A stretch of 64,000 nucleotides of DNA. It comes from Antedon mediterranea. Lineage: Eukaryota > Echinodermata > Crinoidea > Comatulida > Antedonidae. Below the pieces are notes generated by a model that worked only from the letters and a program-made list of their open reading frames with translations, ran no database searches and had not been told where the DNA came from. The stretch is from contig NC_092676.1 of the NCBI RefSeq assembly GCF_964355755.1, positions 24,100,288 to 24,164,287 on the forward strand, read 5' to 3'. This document shows, one piece after another, positions 46,592 to 59,266 of this stretch. The stretch's first letter is position 1, and every line of letters starts with the position of its first letter. The translations under genes were made by a program, and so were the position numbers.

Positions 46592-47225
46592 TTAAAGACC
46601 CCTTCCCTGCAATTTTGGACGTTTTTTGGAAAATAATACATATATATCACTTTAAAAACATTAAACCATGTCATTCCTTGTCTTAAATGTACGTTTTATG
46701 GTAAATTATGATAAAAAGTGAGAAACAATGCACTACCTAAGTAGCTCGCGGCGATCGACCTCTCGTGGACGGTCTTAGGCCTAGCCTGGCTAGGCTTAGT
46801 TTTGTAGGCCTAGCTGGTAAACATCGGTAACGTGCGAACATCGTACGCTAGCTATATACCTAGCCTGACGTTGTATAGTTGCTGCATTAATTGTCTTTCT
46901 ATTTTTGCCAGACTCCGTTGATACAAATTGGGGAAAACCCGGTATTTTCGCTGAAAAGTTAGGAGTCTTCCATTTGTTTTGGCCTCACGATCGATCGAAA
47001 AGTGGGCGAATTACAGGTGAAAAACAAAAATATCAATCCGCGCGCAATGCATTTTGGGATTTATAGCGGGCCGCTATAATTATTAAAATCGACTTATTTT
47101 TCACATTTTTAACCGTTTAAAGACGAAAAAAGTTATCGGAATAGGACCATATAGTATTATTTTTACATTAAATATAGTTTGTGATCTTAAATTACATCTA
47201 AAAAACGTAGGGAATGGGGCTTTAA
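46592..47225. mobile_element. TTAA-flanked 0.63-kb element, copy 1
   Basis: Bounded by TTAA at both ends, with imperfect inverted termini (AGACCCCTTCCCT and AGGGAATGGGGCT). The interior is GC-richer than its surroundings and contains AAGTAGCTCGCGGCGATCGA, GCGCGCAATGCATTTTGGGA and TAGCGGGCCGCTATAATTAT. There is no ORF. It is nearly identical to 58632-59266, in the same orientation, about 12 kb away. TTAA ends point to piggyBac-type mobilisation. Confidence 0.93.
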
Positions 47226-47559
47226 GTGTGAAATGTCATGTAGATAGTATATGGATGTAGTCTAAGGTACAGTACAGTGAAGTCTATAATACAGTACAGT
47301 ATAATATGTATGACGTCGATTCCATATCAAATATCTTTGATTGTTACTGTAGTGTAAGCACTATGTTAAAAGAGCTTGGGCACACAGATGTATTGTTCTA
47401 GGCGAGTAATGTTCATATCAATCAAACTAAATGATTGATATCTATCTCACTAAATGATTGATATCTATCTCATTATAGTGTTAGGTCTACATTGTTGTTG
47501 CCCAATTCATTTTTTATTGTACAGTTCCTACCTATTCTATATGTTTATTTCTTGTAATT

Positions 47560-47763
47560 TTGTATTTTTAGGTGTCAGTTCAATGGTATTGTAGTTACTG
47601 TAGTTGAATTGTTTTGACATGTTGACCTACGTCGACTTTTTATTGTAATTGTTATTTTCTATATCATGTTTTTTTTTTGTATATTTCTCGTGGATGCACC
47701 TTCCATTTGGTCGAGTGCCACTGTTGTAAAAGTGTAATCTCCAAATAAATTATTATTATTATA
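47560..47763 (+). mobile_element. Probable 3' end of a non-LTR retrotransposon
   Basis: The stretch ends CTCCAAATAAATTATTATTATTAT, the poly-triplet tail typical of truncated LINE 3' ends, preceded by CTCGTGGATGCACCTTCCAT. The left boundary is uncertain and no reverse-transcriptase sequence remains. Confidence 0.5.
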
Positions 47764-50700
47764 GTCTATGGTAAAGTAAAACCATGGTACAGTAGTCTAA
47801 CCTTGGAAGTATAAATTAGAATTTTATATATATCATTTCGGTAAAAAAGATTCAAATATTTTAGCGTGCATGTCATACTTAACCCACAGTATTAAACTTG
47901 AGCGGAATTGTATGTTTACTCCAAAAAAAATCATCGGAATACTAACAATGTAAAAAGACAATAACTCTAGAGGCTACAGTATCATGTTGTTTGCCTACGT
48001 CACTAAGTACAGTATCAGTGTCTGCCTACACAAATATAGATAATACTGCTAATTTTTAATATAAAAGACATATTGTCTTCTACTTACTAAGAGACTAATT
48101 AGCCATTATTTAATTAATTTACCCTATTCAAATCACTGTTGCTAGACAATGTTATTATTTGTAGGAAGTACAATTTGCATGACTTCAATTGGTGACAGAT
48201 TTCTCTAATTTTAGATTTAAATAGCTTACATCATGTGGATTGGAAAATACGAGTAAAGTTCAACATACAGTTTCACAATGATGTCAATTTACCGACTTTC
48301 AGTCTATGGCAACAAGGTTTTGTAGTTTATATTGAAACATTATCAGAACTAGATCAAACATAAATTAGGCTGAAATCTATAGCTCTAGTCTAAGCAGAAA
48401 AATTATGAATTTAGTTACTGAAATAACTGGCATTTAAATCACAATTATTTCTGTTTGAAAGGTAGATATTAATTACAATACGGTACATATGAACAAAAAT
48501 AAAAATTAACAAAATACATTTATACAAATTTAGGTTCAAAACAAACCTGAAGAATAAAGTCCAAAAAATGTTTCTTACAGTGTAACTGTAAATGAGGGAA
48601 AATCATAATAATGGTAGTCTATAGCACCTAATACAATGTTTCTAAGTGTTTTCACACAAAAATGATCCATTAAATATCCTGAAATAACAAAAAAAAGAAA
48701 AGCAGAGGAGTCATTTACACCACTCCGTTCTCTAGCTCCCATATCAGAGCTCGCCGGAACAGTATTCACAGGAGCTCGAGTGAAAAAGGCATCTGTCTAT
48801 CCTATGATGCTTTAACACAACTCCTAATCTGGGGACACCACTAAGGGGATCTCAAAGGTGTCCTATTAATAGAGGTTTTTCTGTATAAAAAAAGTGAATT
48901 ATTCTCTTACCTACTGTACTGTATTATTAGTAGACCTACTGCTGCGTTGACTGTTTTATCTGCCACACCAAGAATTTAAATCCGACTAAATTATAGGTGT
49001 ATGTGGCTTAACCGTTACTATAAACAATCACTCTACCTACCACCAGCTTCTGCTTTCAACACATTGCAAACTAAAGTGTGTATACATGAAAGGATAAGCC
49101 TGATTTCCTGAGTTGCTTGTGCCAGATTCATTCAAACTATTTTATCTATTCTTTCCCTGTCTTTGTATCTAAATCTACTCAAGCTATTTCACACTCACTG
49201 AAGCACCTCAATGCATTCTTGTACGCACTAAAGGGACCGGTTTTATTCTGTTTTACGGGTCAAAAATTGTACAAACTTGTGTGTGAATAATAGGCTTCTG
49301 GTTCTTGCTGTGCAGAACAACAGAAGGGAACAATAGAATAATACAATAGCGTATAAAAGAAAACAGTGTTGTGTGAGTCTATACTGAAATTATTTGTAGG
49401 TCAAAATAAAACACTCTAAAATTCTTTTTAAAAAATGGGAAATTAGAAATTTCTTTTAGGGCAGCCAGCCTGCTTCCCTATGGTGACCAGTATTTAGGCA
49501 AGCCTAATAAAGATTAAACTGTCAGAAACTAGTATACAATTTGGGCAACCAGACAATTTGGGCAACCAGCCCGTTTCCCTATGCTGACACTATTTGGGCA
49601 AGCCCAAAATTAGGCTTTAAGAAACTAGATTTTGGCAACCTGACAATTTAGGCAGCCAGTCTCTTGCCCTATGGTGACACTGTAAGCCAACCAGCCTGTT
49701 GCCCAATGGGGATACTATTTTGGAAAGCCAAAAATTAAACTTTCAGATACCAGTTGGGAATCCAGTTTGGTCACTAGGGATATTGTGAATCCTAAATACT
49801 TACATTACAGTTTGTCTACCGGTATGTTATGTACGGTACCAGGCCCTGATTTGGACAATACAGTATATCAATTCCAAAATATTAATAACACAACTTACCT
49901 GATGACAGCTTATTGGAGCTACTAACAGCGGAAACACTTTTGGTGGAAATGAGTTATTATTTAGAGTAGCACATTATTTAAACCAAGTTTTCCAGATGGT
50001 AGAATTTAATAGCCGTGAGTCATTAAAGAGTTTATTAATGGCACAGGTCCAAAAAATACATTGGTTTCTCTTAGAAAAAATTAATAACATTGGGATAGGA
50101 AATCACCACAACAACAAATTGTTAAATTTTCAGTGTTCAAAGAATTTGTGTAAAGTATTATCATAGAATTAAAGAAATGATGAATAAAACTAGTTGATAA
50201 ATCTACTCTATGGACTAGTCATAGGAATGTTATGACCCTTTGGTTTCTCAAAAATACAATTTGGAATTCATAACAAACTTGTAAATATATTGAATGAACT
50301 AGTAGTACTACTCAGCGTTCAAAGAATTGACGTAAAAGTGTTATTACACAAAAGAATTCTAAATGAAAAGAAAAATATCTTCTTTTACCGATCGGTCATA
50401 GCTCCACTTTACATAAAAGAATATTTTTTCACTCACTCACAAGAAATACAATGGTTTCTCTTAGAAAATTAATAAAATTGAAGAATCAGGAATTTGTTTA
50501 CAAATCTGATAGGGTTCAAAGAAATATTAATTTTATTATAATAATAGAGGGATAGAATAACCTTTAGCGACCAACCGGTCACAACTCCACTTTATATAAA
50601 CGAACGCATGTCATGCTAAATCCTTGAGAACGGTTAGCACATGATAAGGTTTTAATGACACAGACACATCATAATACAATAATACTTTATAAAGAAACAT

Positions 50701-51049
50701 TAAAGCATTAACAATGGCCTATACCCACTCATTCATGTAAACATTCACATGGACCTCACAAAGTTGGTAAAAACCGCAAGGCTGGCAATACAAGGATATT
50801 TGGATAAAAAAAAGTTTAAAATGTATCCCTGTAGTGTTTTACATTGAACATTTTATTAGCTTCTTAAAGAACTGGCTTAGTTGTCTGCAGGTACAGGCTT
50901 AATATTAGGAAATTGCACTGATACCATGAATTAATAAGAACATAAATCATATTTTTTCAAGACGACTACAGTAAATGTCATGACTAATTATAGCATAGAA
51001 CTGGTTATCTGTACTTTGCCCAGGGCTGCTACACAGTAGCTTCAGCTGC
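47764..51049. other. Intergenic/intronic DNA with degenerate repeats
   Basis: Contains degenerate copies of a roughly 70-100 bp unit around GGCAACCAGCCTGTTTCCCT (49455-49790). It also contains partly repeated phrases TTGGTTTCTCTTAGAAAA and CGGTCA(T/C)A(G/A)CTCCACTTTA between 50060 and 50600. The GC-rich patch at 48715-48785 has no clear role. Confidence 0.5.
49455..49790. repeat. Degenerate tandem repeat around GGCAACCAGCC
   Basis: Four diverged units sharing GGCA(A/G)CCAG.C.G.T.CCCTATG, TGACACTATTTGGGCAAGCC and AACTTTCAGAAACTAG-like parts, with unequal spacing. Confidence 0.75.
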
Positions 51050-51184
51050 TAAAGCTCTGTCTACACTATCAAACTTTATGTGATGTGCCCGTATATGGAC
51101 ACGATGATGTGTCATATCATTACCATATTTGGGCACATCACACTTTTTTGTCAAAACTAGTTTCATAGTGTAGACAGAGCTTAA
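51050..51184. mobile_element. Foldback MITE relic
   Basis: TAAAGCTCTGTCTACACTAT ... TAGTGTAGACAGAGCTTAA, near full length. A second copy lies about 180 bp downstream in the same order. Confidence 0.9.
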
Positions 51185-51363
51185 CATGCACTTTAATACA
51201 GTGCTGTAGAGCTTTCACAGGATTGTAGTGTTGTTTAGGTGTGTTTACAACTACAGAAAAATAGCTCTGAAGCAACAAATCTGGTATGTACACTACACTA
51301 ACATTTGGACAGAAATAATTTATTATAGGATCGGTAGTTACGATGGATGTTCGATATATCAAT

Positions 51364-51466
51364 AACGCTCTGTCTACACTATCAAACTAATATGGTAGTG
51401 ATATGATATCATCGTGTCTATTTATGGGCATGTCACATAAAGTTTGATAGTGTAGACAGAGCTTAA
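51364..51466. mobile_element. Foldback MITE relic (internal deletion)
   Basis: CGCTCTGTCTACACTATCAA left end, GTGATATGATATCATCGTGT centre and intact right end. Confidence 0.88.
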
Positions 51467-51884
51467 GCCAAATATTTCAATGAACAAAGTTGCACCCAGG
51501 GAGATATTTTACATCTTCCTGGATGCATTGAGTAATAAATTTAAAGCCTGGTTCCCTTGTTTATGTTTCGTTAAAGCCGGTTTTCTTTTCACAATAAATA
51601 TATTTTTATATACTACATATAACTACTACAGTTGTATCCTAAACTTGTATACGGTTCTGTATGACGTTTAACTAAACATCTCGAGTGTTCTGACTAGTGA
51701 ACTGCAATTCTAATTTACCCATGAGTTAATTGAAATAATAACCTTTAAAGTAGACTGGCACTTAAAACCCATTAACTTCTCATGATTAGAATCAAGGGAG
51801 ATTTACTGTAATTGAACATTTACACAATGGTGTGAGCAGATGTATGCACACCACATTTAACATTGAAAAATACGTTAAGCCTAC

Positions 51885-52268
51885 AGCTAGCCTAGAATAA
51901 TACCTTAGTGTGATCAGGGAGATGTCGCGTGTGATTTCGTGGCAGAGAGAGAATAGGGAGGGTGCCACAGATGAAGGGTGGCACAGATGGGAGTGGTACA
52001 GTAACTGTATACAGCTAGCCTAGAATAATACCTTAGTGTGATCAGGGAGATGTCTCGTGTGATTTCGTGGCAGAGAGAGAATAGGGAGGGTGCCACAGAT
52101 GAAGGGTGGCACAGATGGGAGTGGTACAGTAACTGTATACAGCTAGCCTAGAATAATACCTTAGTGTGATCAGGGAGATGTCGCGTGTGATTTCGTGGCA
52201 GAGAGAGAATAGGGAGGGTGCCACAGATGGAGGGTGGCACAGATGGGGAGTGGTACAGTAACTGTACA
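51885..52268. repeat. 128-bp tandem repeat, three copies
   Basis: TACCTTAGTGTGATCAGGGA recurs at 51901, 52029 and 52157 (period 128). Copies are nearly identical and end GTGGTACAGTAACTGTA. Minus-strand ORFs (LFSLCHEITRDIS) are repeat products. Confidence 0.96.
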
Positions 52269-52443
52269 CGGATGGTGGAGACTCAAATTTTCAGTAACGG
52301 TTACACAAAACAGTTAGTCATATTATATTAGTAATGTCCACTACAGTTACAGTTACACATAAAAAGAAACTATAACAGTTCATTTAGTTTCTATTGTAGC
52401 AATTGGCGACTTCTGAATTTTGAAATAAGAATAGCCGAGGGCC

Positions 52444-52604
52444 TAAAGCTCTGTACACTATCAAACTAGTTTGACAAAATTTAAAAAGTGTGATGTGTCC
52501 AAATTATGGTAGTAATATGCCCAAATATGGTAGTTAAAGGACATCATCATGTCCATAGACACTTTTTTTGTCACATAAGTTTGATAAAAATAGACAGAGC
52601 TTTA
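52444..52604. mobile_element. Foldback MITE relic
   Basis: TAAAGCTCTGTACACTATCA left end (4-bp deletion), two GGTAGT core repeats, right end TTGATAAAAATAGACAGAGC. Confidence 0.85.
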
Positions 52605-55600
52605 CCATTGTGAAATTGCTGAACTTACAATGAACATAATATCCAAATTATCTTTTGCTTATTTTTTTTGAGATGGAGTAAATTTCTTTCTTGTCGTTTT
52701 ACTTCTTTGGCCCTTATATTTGTTGCAATAAAAGAATTGAACAATGGGAGTTCAATTCAGAGCAGCCATATTCCTGGTATTAATCAATTTAAAAGCATAC
52801 TGAGAGAAAATAAGAAAACCCACAAACACAATAATTGATGGCTAGCATAGAACTGTTGCTTTTCAGAGACAAAGAAATTATATCTAGGAAGGCCTTTACA
52901 ATCGTAATACAATAGAACAAAAGTCTATTGTAATAGCCAGCAGTCCAGGTTTAATATTAATTATAATATTAAATTATGGATGTGTACAAACAAACTAAAT
53001 TAAATATATTATAATTTAATAATTCTTTTTATTAAAACAATAAAATAAAATCATAGATTTAAATAATTATAAAAAACGAAAGAATCAATTAATGTGGGTA
53101 ATGTATCCACTAATTGCTTCCCCTTTCGGAAATAAATAAAATAAGTAGGGTTAATTCACCCACTCAGCTGGATGTCTTGAGTTCTGTACCATAGTTTACA
53201 GATTATTATTTTTTTTAAATAATAATTTAATAGGTGTAACCTCAAAGTTTATAGAAATATTAAGGAAATATGTAAATCCCATGGAATGACTCATCCTTGA
53301 TGGAAAAAAACAGTACACAGTACATTCACAATAATATATTTGATCTATTGATTTTTAATAAATAACACTTTTAGTACTTGTTTTTACAGATGAATTTCAT
53401 TGAACAAGAAACTACTAAACCTTTGCTTTGTTGTTATTCATGTTTTGCAATTAAAGATTTGCAATGTGATCCTAAATGTTGATATTATTTTGTATTTAAA
53501 CATTATTCTATAAACCATCATTTTTTCTTTGATGTACAGCAGATATTTCAATTCAAATTAAAATGTATTTCCCTTTCTTTTTTCTTATAAAATAAAATGT
53601 TAACAATAATAGTACTGTATTATTATGTAGCATTATTTACATTAGGAAAAAAGAAGCTAGAAAAAAGTTATATACTTTTCGAGTCCAGCCTCTATTATAA
53701 CATAATAGTTACAATATTGTAATAATAATAGGGCAATATAAATGTTTTTTTCTTTGTTTAAATAGCATTTTCGAACGAATGAGAAAAACTCGAGAACAGC
53801 AGAGGTTTACAGTACCTAATAAACCTAACTGTTTAACCTTAACTCCTTTTCACACACAAACATCATCCTCTGTGCATTCAATCATACCAGTTGTTTTCAT
53901 TACCTCTCTTCATTTGTTTGTCTACATGATTAACTTTTTACAATCTCAAATGCACACAGTACAACCCATGTCTCTTAGGTGTTGGGGCATAATAACCATG
54001 TTGGGTAACCAGGTATAGTCAAGAGTCAACTGAATACAGCGTTCTCAATGGGGATTTATTCCACTTGAATACACTCTAAAAACATGTGGGTAGGCTTTTT
54101 TGAAGCAAATATAAATTGCATTATTTGTATAGTAAACTAAGTATTGCAGCCAACCGAGCGGAGTAGCTCGCTGTATCGGTATGCTGTACAGTACCCTAGT
54201 TTAAGTTTAAGATACAATGAATGAATATTTCATAGGTTAGTCTGAGTACCACAGTACATGAATACTGTATATAAAGCTCACAATCATTATCAAACTTTAT
54301 ATGACAAAAAATGTGATGTGCCCATGTATGGACATGATGTCAATATGTCATATCACTACCATATTTAATCATATCTCTACCATATTTGGGCACATCACCC
54401 TTTTTTGTCAAAGTAGTTTGATAGTGTAGACATAGCTTAAATCTGCAAAATGTTTTATTTGGATGTGTTCCTTAATTAATACAGTAAACCCAATACTGTA
54501 CTATAAATTGCAAACCTATGTTGTTTACCATTATATGTCTGACTATACTAAGAAGTCCTAAAATATTGTTAGCCATCTAAAGTGGGGGTTTTTAATTGGA
54601 GGGAAAATTCAGGACTTCAGGATTCATTTTGTACAGCCAGTGATACCAGATACCAAGTAGCAGCAAAATGATATTTAATTACTGTAAAGGTGACCTTTAA
54701 TTGGAGGACCTATAAACAGTGGTGGTCAATAATTGAAAAATGGCTGTAACGACGTCATGACATTTGATGGTTAAATCATTTCTTCAATTTTGTTTCTAGC
54801 CTTTATACAATGAACTAATGTAATGGTAGAACCTACAAGAGGACACTTTTGGTACCCAACATAGAGTCCTGTAATAATAAAAATAGGATGTGTCCATTGG
54901 ATAGGGATTTGCTGTTTCAAAACATATAAAGTTAAAAGATGTTGCACACTGTACACTCTGTGTAGTGATTTCTTTTTTAAACACAGTTATAGTGATCAGG
55001 CTTGATTTGATGGTATTTTTGTTTACAATAAATATAAGAAAAGAATGTATAGGCCTATATATCAATGGAATTTGAAATTTCTAGATTAAGATAACATACT
55101 GCATATTGTTTTAAATCCAGTACAAATATTTGTTTTGAATCAACTCATTCAAGAAACAAAAGTGTTAAACCTCTGCAGGCCTACAGTATGTCTCAGTGGA
55201 AGGTTGTGTCACACAAAATGTGACAATCAGTAATCTTGATTGTACTGTGTACACAAAGGTATTCACGATCCTGTTCTCTTGATTATTTTTAGAACAATGA
55301 TGACAAGATATTCACTCATAATATTTGTTAATTACTGTAAAACAGAGAATGTCCTAATCAACGATAGACAAGAAACCATATTTTGATTATATAGGTCATT
55401 TTTTCCTAATTAGCACATCATTGTTAATTCATTATCTAATTGCAAGTACCTTATCATTTATTATACACTGTCACAGTATAGTAATACTACTGTAGTATGT
55501 ATGTAGTACTAGTGGGTATGACATTTGGTAGTAATTGAAAGGTTGGATTATACTTGAATTTAACAAAATTGAGTATAATATTAATAATAAGATTAAGAAA

Positions 55601-55969
55601 GAGAATGTTTAAATTTAAAACAAAAGTTGTCTAGTATATAATAAATGTTTTTGTTGTACAAATACTAAAGGCACTTCTCTACTCTTTATCAAATGAACAG
55701 ATCTAAACAAAATTAATAGATTCTGGAAAACGTTATTAACAACATAATCATCAATTAATCGAATATATTCCCAGGGTAGGTCTCTTTAATTTGTATTGTC
55801 ATTACGCGCCTGAATCAACAGGGATTTTGCCAACACAAAACATAACATCGACAAATCCCAACCGTGCAAAGAAAATCAAAGTTATTCACTGCGATTTCCT
55901 AAAATAACAACCTAAAAGTTCCTGCTCATGGTATAAATATTATAGATTACAGAAAATGTATTTACTTAC
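52605..55969. other. Intergenic/intronic DNA
   Basis: AT-rich. It holds a foldback relic at 54272-54440, a small hairpin GCCAACCGAGCGGAGTAGCT with CGCTG near 54148, and a possible pogo-type relic at 54822-54905 (GGTAGAACCTACAAGAGGAC). No exon found. Confidence 0.45.
54272..54440. mobile_element. Foldback MITE relic
   Basis: Degenerate left end TAAAGCTCACAATCATTATC, duplicated ACCATATTT core, right end GTTTGATAGTGTAGACATAG. Confidence 0.85.
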
Positions 55970-56150
55970 TAAAAAATCCTGTTTTTTAACGTATTTTTTG
56001 GTGGAAAAACTTGTTTTGATCGTATCAGATCAGCAACCGACTACTACTCTGCTAAAAATGTACTGTGTCGTTGATGGCGCGGTTTGTGGTTTGTTGGGGT
56101 GTTGTTCAATAGAGCGTAGTTCCGATTATCAATTATCATTTCCGGGTTGT
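55970..56150 (-). promoter_or_regulatory. Possible RASSF leader exon and promoter (minus strand)
   Basis: On the minus strand a GTAAGT donor at 55969-55964 follows a segment starting near an ETS-like CCGGAAAT at about 56139 and rich in CG relative to its surroundings. It is the nearest promoter-like sequence upstream of the RASSF start codon found here, 12 kb away. Evidence is only composition plus a splice donor. Confidence 0.25.
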
Positions 56151-56159
56151 AGCAATTAA

Positions 56160-56304
56160 TTACCTGACCTCTTTCACTTAGCAACAATCAACACAATTTA
56201 CTCGTGGTATTGTTCGTTGTTTTGTCAAGCAATCTAAACACAATTTCCTGAGTGCACCATGTGTTGAAACCGCTGGTTAAACTAAAAAGGTTTATATAGA
56301 AAAG
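56160..56304 (+). promoter_or_regulatory. Possible leader exon of the intermediate filament gene
   Basis: A consensus donor AAAAG|GTAAGC at 56305 closes a segment with no coding frame (GAGTGCACCATGTGTTGAAA then CCGCTGGTTAAACTA). The next good acceptor before an ATG on this strand is TTTTTCCTTAG at 60469, 17 bp before the filament start codon. The two may splice together. Confidence 0.35.
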
Positions 56305-56329
56305 GTAAGCTTAAACATCAATTTTATCA

Positions 56330-57140
56330 ATCGAAATAGGGGCCTAGCCTAGCTAGTATAGGCTAGATAGAGGCTATTATGTAGTGAAAGTAGAGTGGTA
56401 GCTGCCGCCTCCTCTAGCATTCCTCTAGCTAGCCTACTAGCTAGGCCTAGCCTATAGTATTAGTAAGCCTAGCTAGCTTAAGCTAGGCCTAGGCTAGGCC
56501 TTGCTTGTTATGTTATGTTTTATGAATATTATTCATTAATGATGATCTGTTCTCTTTACACCACCACCACACCACCCCGGCGTACGTTTGTGGTGTTCTT
56601 ACTTTATTATAGTCAGCAGTAAGTATAGCCTAGGCCTAGCTAGGCCTACTTTTAGCTAGCCTATAATAGGTCCTAGCTAATATATAAGTAGCCTAGTTAG
56701 TATGTGTTGTAGGTGGACCAGGTCTAGCCTAGGCCTACCTGTTTTTTTGTAGACTGAAAATGAATAAAAATAACATCTAGGCCTAGGCCTAGTTATCCCT
56801 AGGCCCTAACTAGGTAATACTGCCTCATTATTGATTGTTTTATTTACTTACATTTTATTCTAGGCCTATCCATGTTTTGGCAAAATATAATAATTAATAT
56901 AAATATGATTATAATAATATAAGCCTAGGCATAGACAAGGCCTATTGTGTAAAACCACCACACAAGTCACAAGTATTTGATCCACAAAGAAAAAATATCA
57001 TTTGTAAAGTTGAGAGCTGATTTCTTTCTCAATCATAATATTATATTAATAATAATATTATTATTAAACATGTTCCATTTATAGGCCTTTAATAATATTG
57101 TATACTGTGTGTATTTAGGCCTAGGCTAGGCCTAAGTGAC
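56330..57140. repeat. CTAG/AGGCCTA-rich simple-sequence field
   Basis: Dozens of overlapping TAGGCCTA, GCCTAGGC and CTAGCTAG words give many short palindromes. Such fields are frequent in marine deuterostome genomes. It follows directly after the putative leader exon. Confidence 0.75.
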
Positions 57141-58631
57141 TTTGTCAAATAAATCAATACCCACCAGTAAAAGATTTCCATTAAACCTGTATACCTGAAT
57201 GGCTATTGATTCTAAGACATGGTTATCTATTCAGTGGCTTAATCCTTTAGAATATAATTCTATTATATTGTTTCTTCCTCATGTTCACATTTGTTCTTTC
57301 TTACATTTTTTAAGACAATTATTCTGCAACTTGGTTACAGATACTGCTGTATATTAAACAAAAGATTCAAAATCTTATGCTCTTGCAAAATAAATTTATT
57401 TTTCCACAAAAAAGTCATCAAACACTGGAAATGCAAAAATCATGCATAAACGAATAATTGAATAGACTAGATTGAGTGAAAAAGACTTGTCTCATAAGAT
57501 TTTTAAATAAAAAGAAATTAAAGTCATATGCATAATCATAAAGACAATAAAAAAATAAACACATTACAGTATTATATATTATTTTGAAATACCAGAAAGA
57601 GAATAAAGTCCTGTAGTTTAATGTTATGTTATTATTAATATATTTATATGAGCCAACTAAACAGCAGATTTGAATTAGCACCTCAAAATTACCATAAAAC
57701 ATTTTTATTCACTTTTTTTATTATGAATACAAACAGCATCTTATATTAGAGCGGAAATATATAAAAATCTGGACTAGTCCAATAGTATTTTGTAAGATAA
57801 TACTATACCGTTACCCAACAAAATGAAATAAATCAAAAAATTCTTTTGTGATAAAACATAATAACTATAACAGTCATAAACTTATTTAACAATAACCCTT
57901 CAACAGACCAGAGTCGATAAACCTAGAAATGACATGAATGTGAGAAAGGTGCAGACAGCCAGGTATTTACAGGTACCGGGACACACACAATTGAAACAGT
58001 GTGTTGTTTAGAAGTCTCCCTGGTTGCACATTCCAACAACTTGTCTACATGACTACTTAATATTAAGTTAGCATAATTGTCACATATATGTGACACTTGA
58101 TACCGTAATAGGGACAGATCAGGTTTGAATGTAATTTTTGTGAAAAGTAATTTTAACCATATTTTATTTTTATTTTTTAAAATTTATTTTAAACTATTGA
58201 TATAAACATATCAGGTATATTTATTTCACCTATTTTACATATGGTCCTGTTTTTTTTTAATAGATTAAAAACATTCATAAAAGACATTTAAAAAAAATGT
58301 ACACATCATTTTAGTATAAATTTATTTTCTCCATATCTTTTGTTAGTTTATGCGGAAATATCAATCGATCATTAAAGAATAATATTCTGTTAATACTACA
58401 ATAGACAATAATTGTCTTGTTTCTATAGATACTAGCATGTTACCATCAGTAATTTATTGATTTTTGTCTAATTATAAATGACTAAATATCCAATAAATAG
58501 GTTTATGGTTTATGATATCTTATTTTGATCGTCTAATAATTTACCTTATTTAGTGTCATCCAGGATACGATTTTTTTTACATAAATTGGGGACTGACTGT
58601 GAAAGAAAGCCGAACCACTTTCTAATATAAC
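57141..58631. other. Filament-gene leader intron, AT-rich
   Basis: No repeats of recognised family and no coding exon. The minus-strand ORF at 57418-57702 is low-complexity (Phe/Tyr/Asn-rich) and not credible. Confidence 0.45.
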
Positions 58632-59266
58632 TTAAAGACCCCTTCCCTGCAATTTTGGACGTTTTTTGGAAAATAATACATATATATCACTTTAAAAACA
58701 TTAAACCATGTCATTCCTTGTCTTAAATGTACGTTTTATGGTAAATTATGATAAAAAGTGAGAAACAATGCACTACCTAAGTAGCTCGCGGCGATCGACC
58801 TCTCGTGGACGGTCTTAGGCCTAGCCTAGCTAGGCTTAGTTTTGTAGGCCTAGCTGGTAAACATCGGTAACGTACGAACATCGTACGCGAGCTATATACC
58901 TAGCCTGACGTTGTATAGTTGCTGCATTAATTGTCTTTCTATTTTTGCCAGACTCCGTTGATACAAATTGGGGAAAACCCGGTATTTTCGCTGAAAAGTT
59001 AGGAGTCTTCCATTTGTTTTGGCCTCACGATCGATCGAAAAGTGGGCGAATTACAGGTGAAAAACAAAAATATCAATCCGCGCGCAATGCATTTTGGGAT
59101 TTATAGCGGGCCGCTATAATTATTAGAATCGGCTTATTTTTCACATTTTTAACCGTTTAAAGACGAAAAAAGTTATCGCAATAGGACCATATAGTATTAT
59201 TTTTACATTAAATATAGTTTGTGATCTTAAATTAGATCTAAAAAAACGTAGGGAATGGGGCTTTAA
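58632..59266. mobile_element. TTAA-flanked 0.63-kb element, copy 2
   Basis: Same element as 46592-47225, with a few substitutions and one 1-bp insertion near the right end. TTAA at 58632-58635 and 59263-59266. The unrelated flanks of the two copies confirm the boundaries. Confidence 0.94.

Noticed and set aside
54148-54180. CGAGC...GCTCG hairpin as an RNA gene
   Set aside because: Only about 5-7 bp of stem; no conserved RNA family features.
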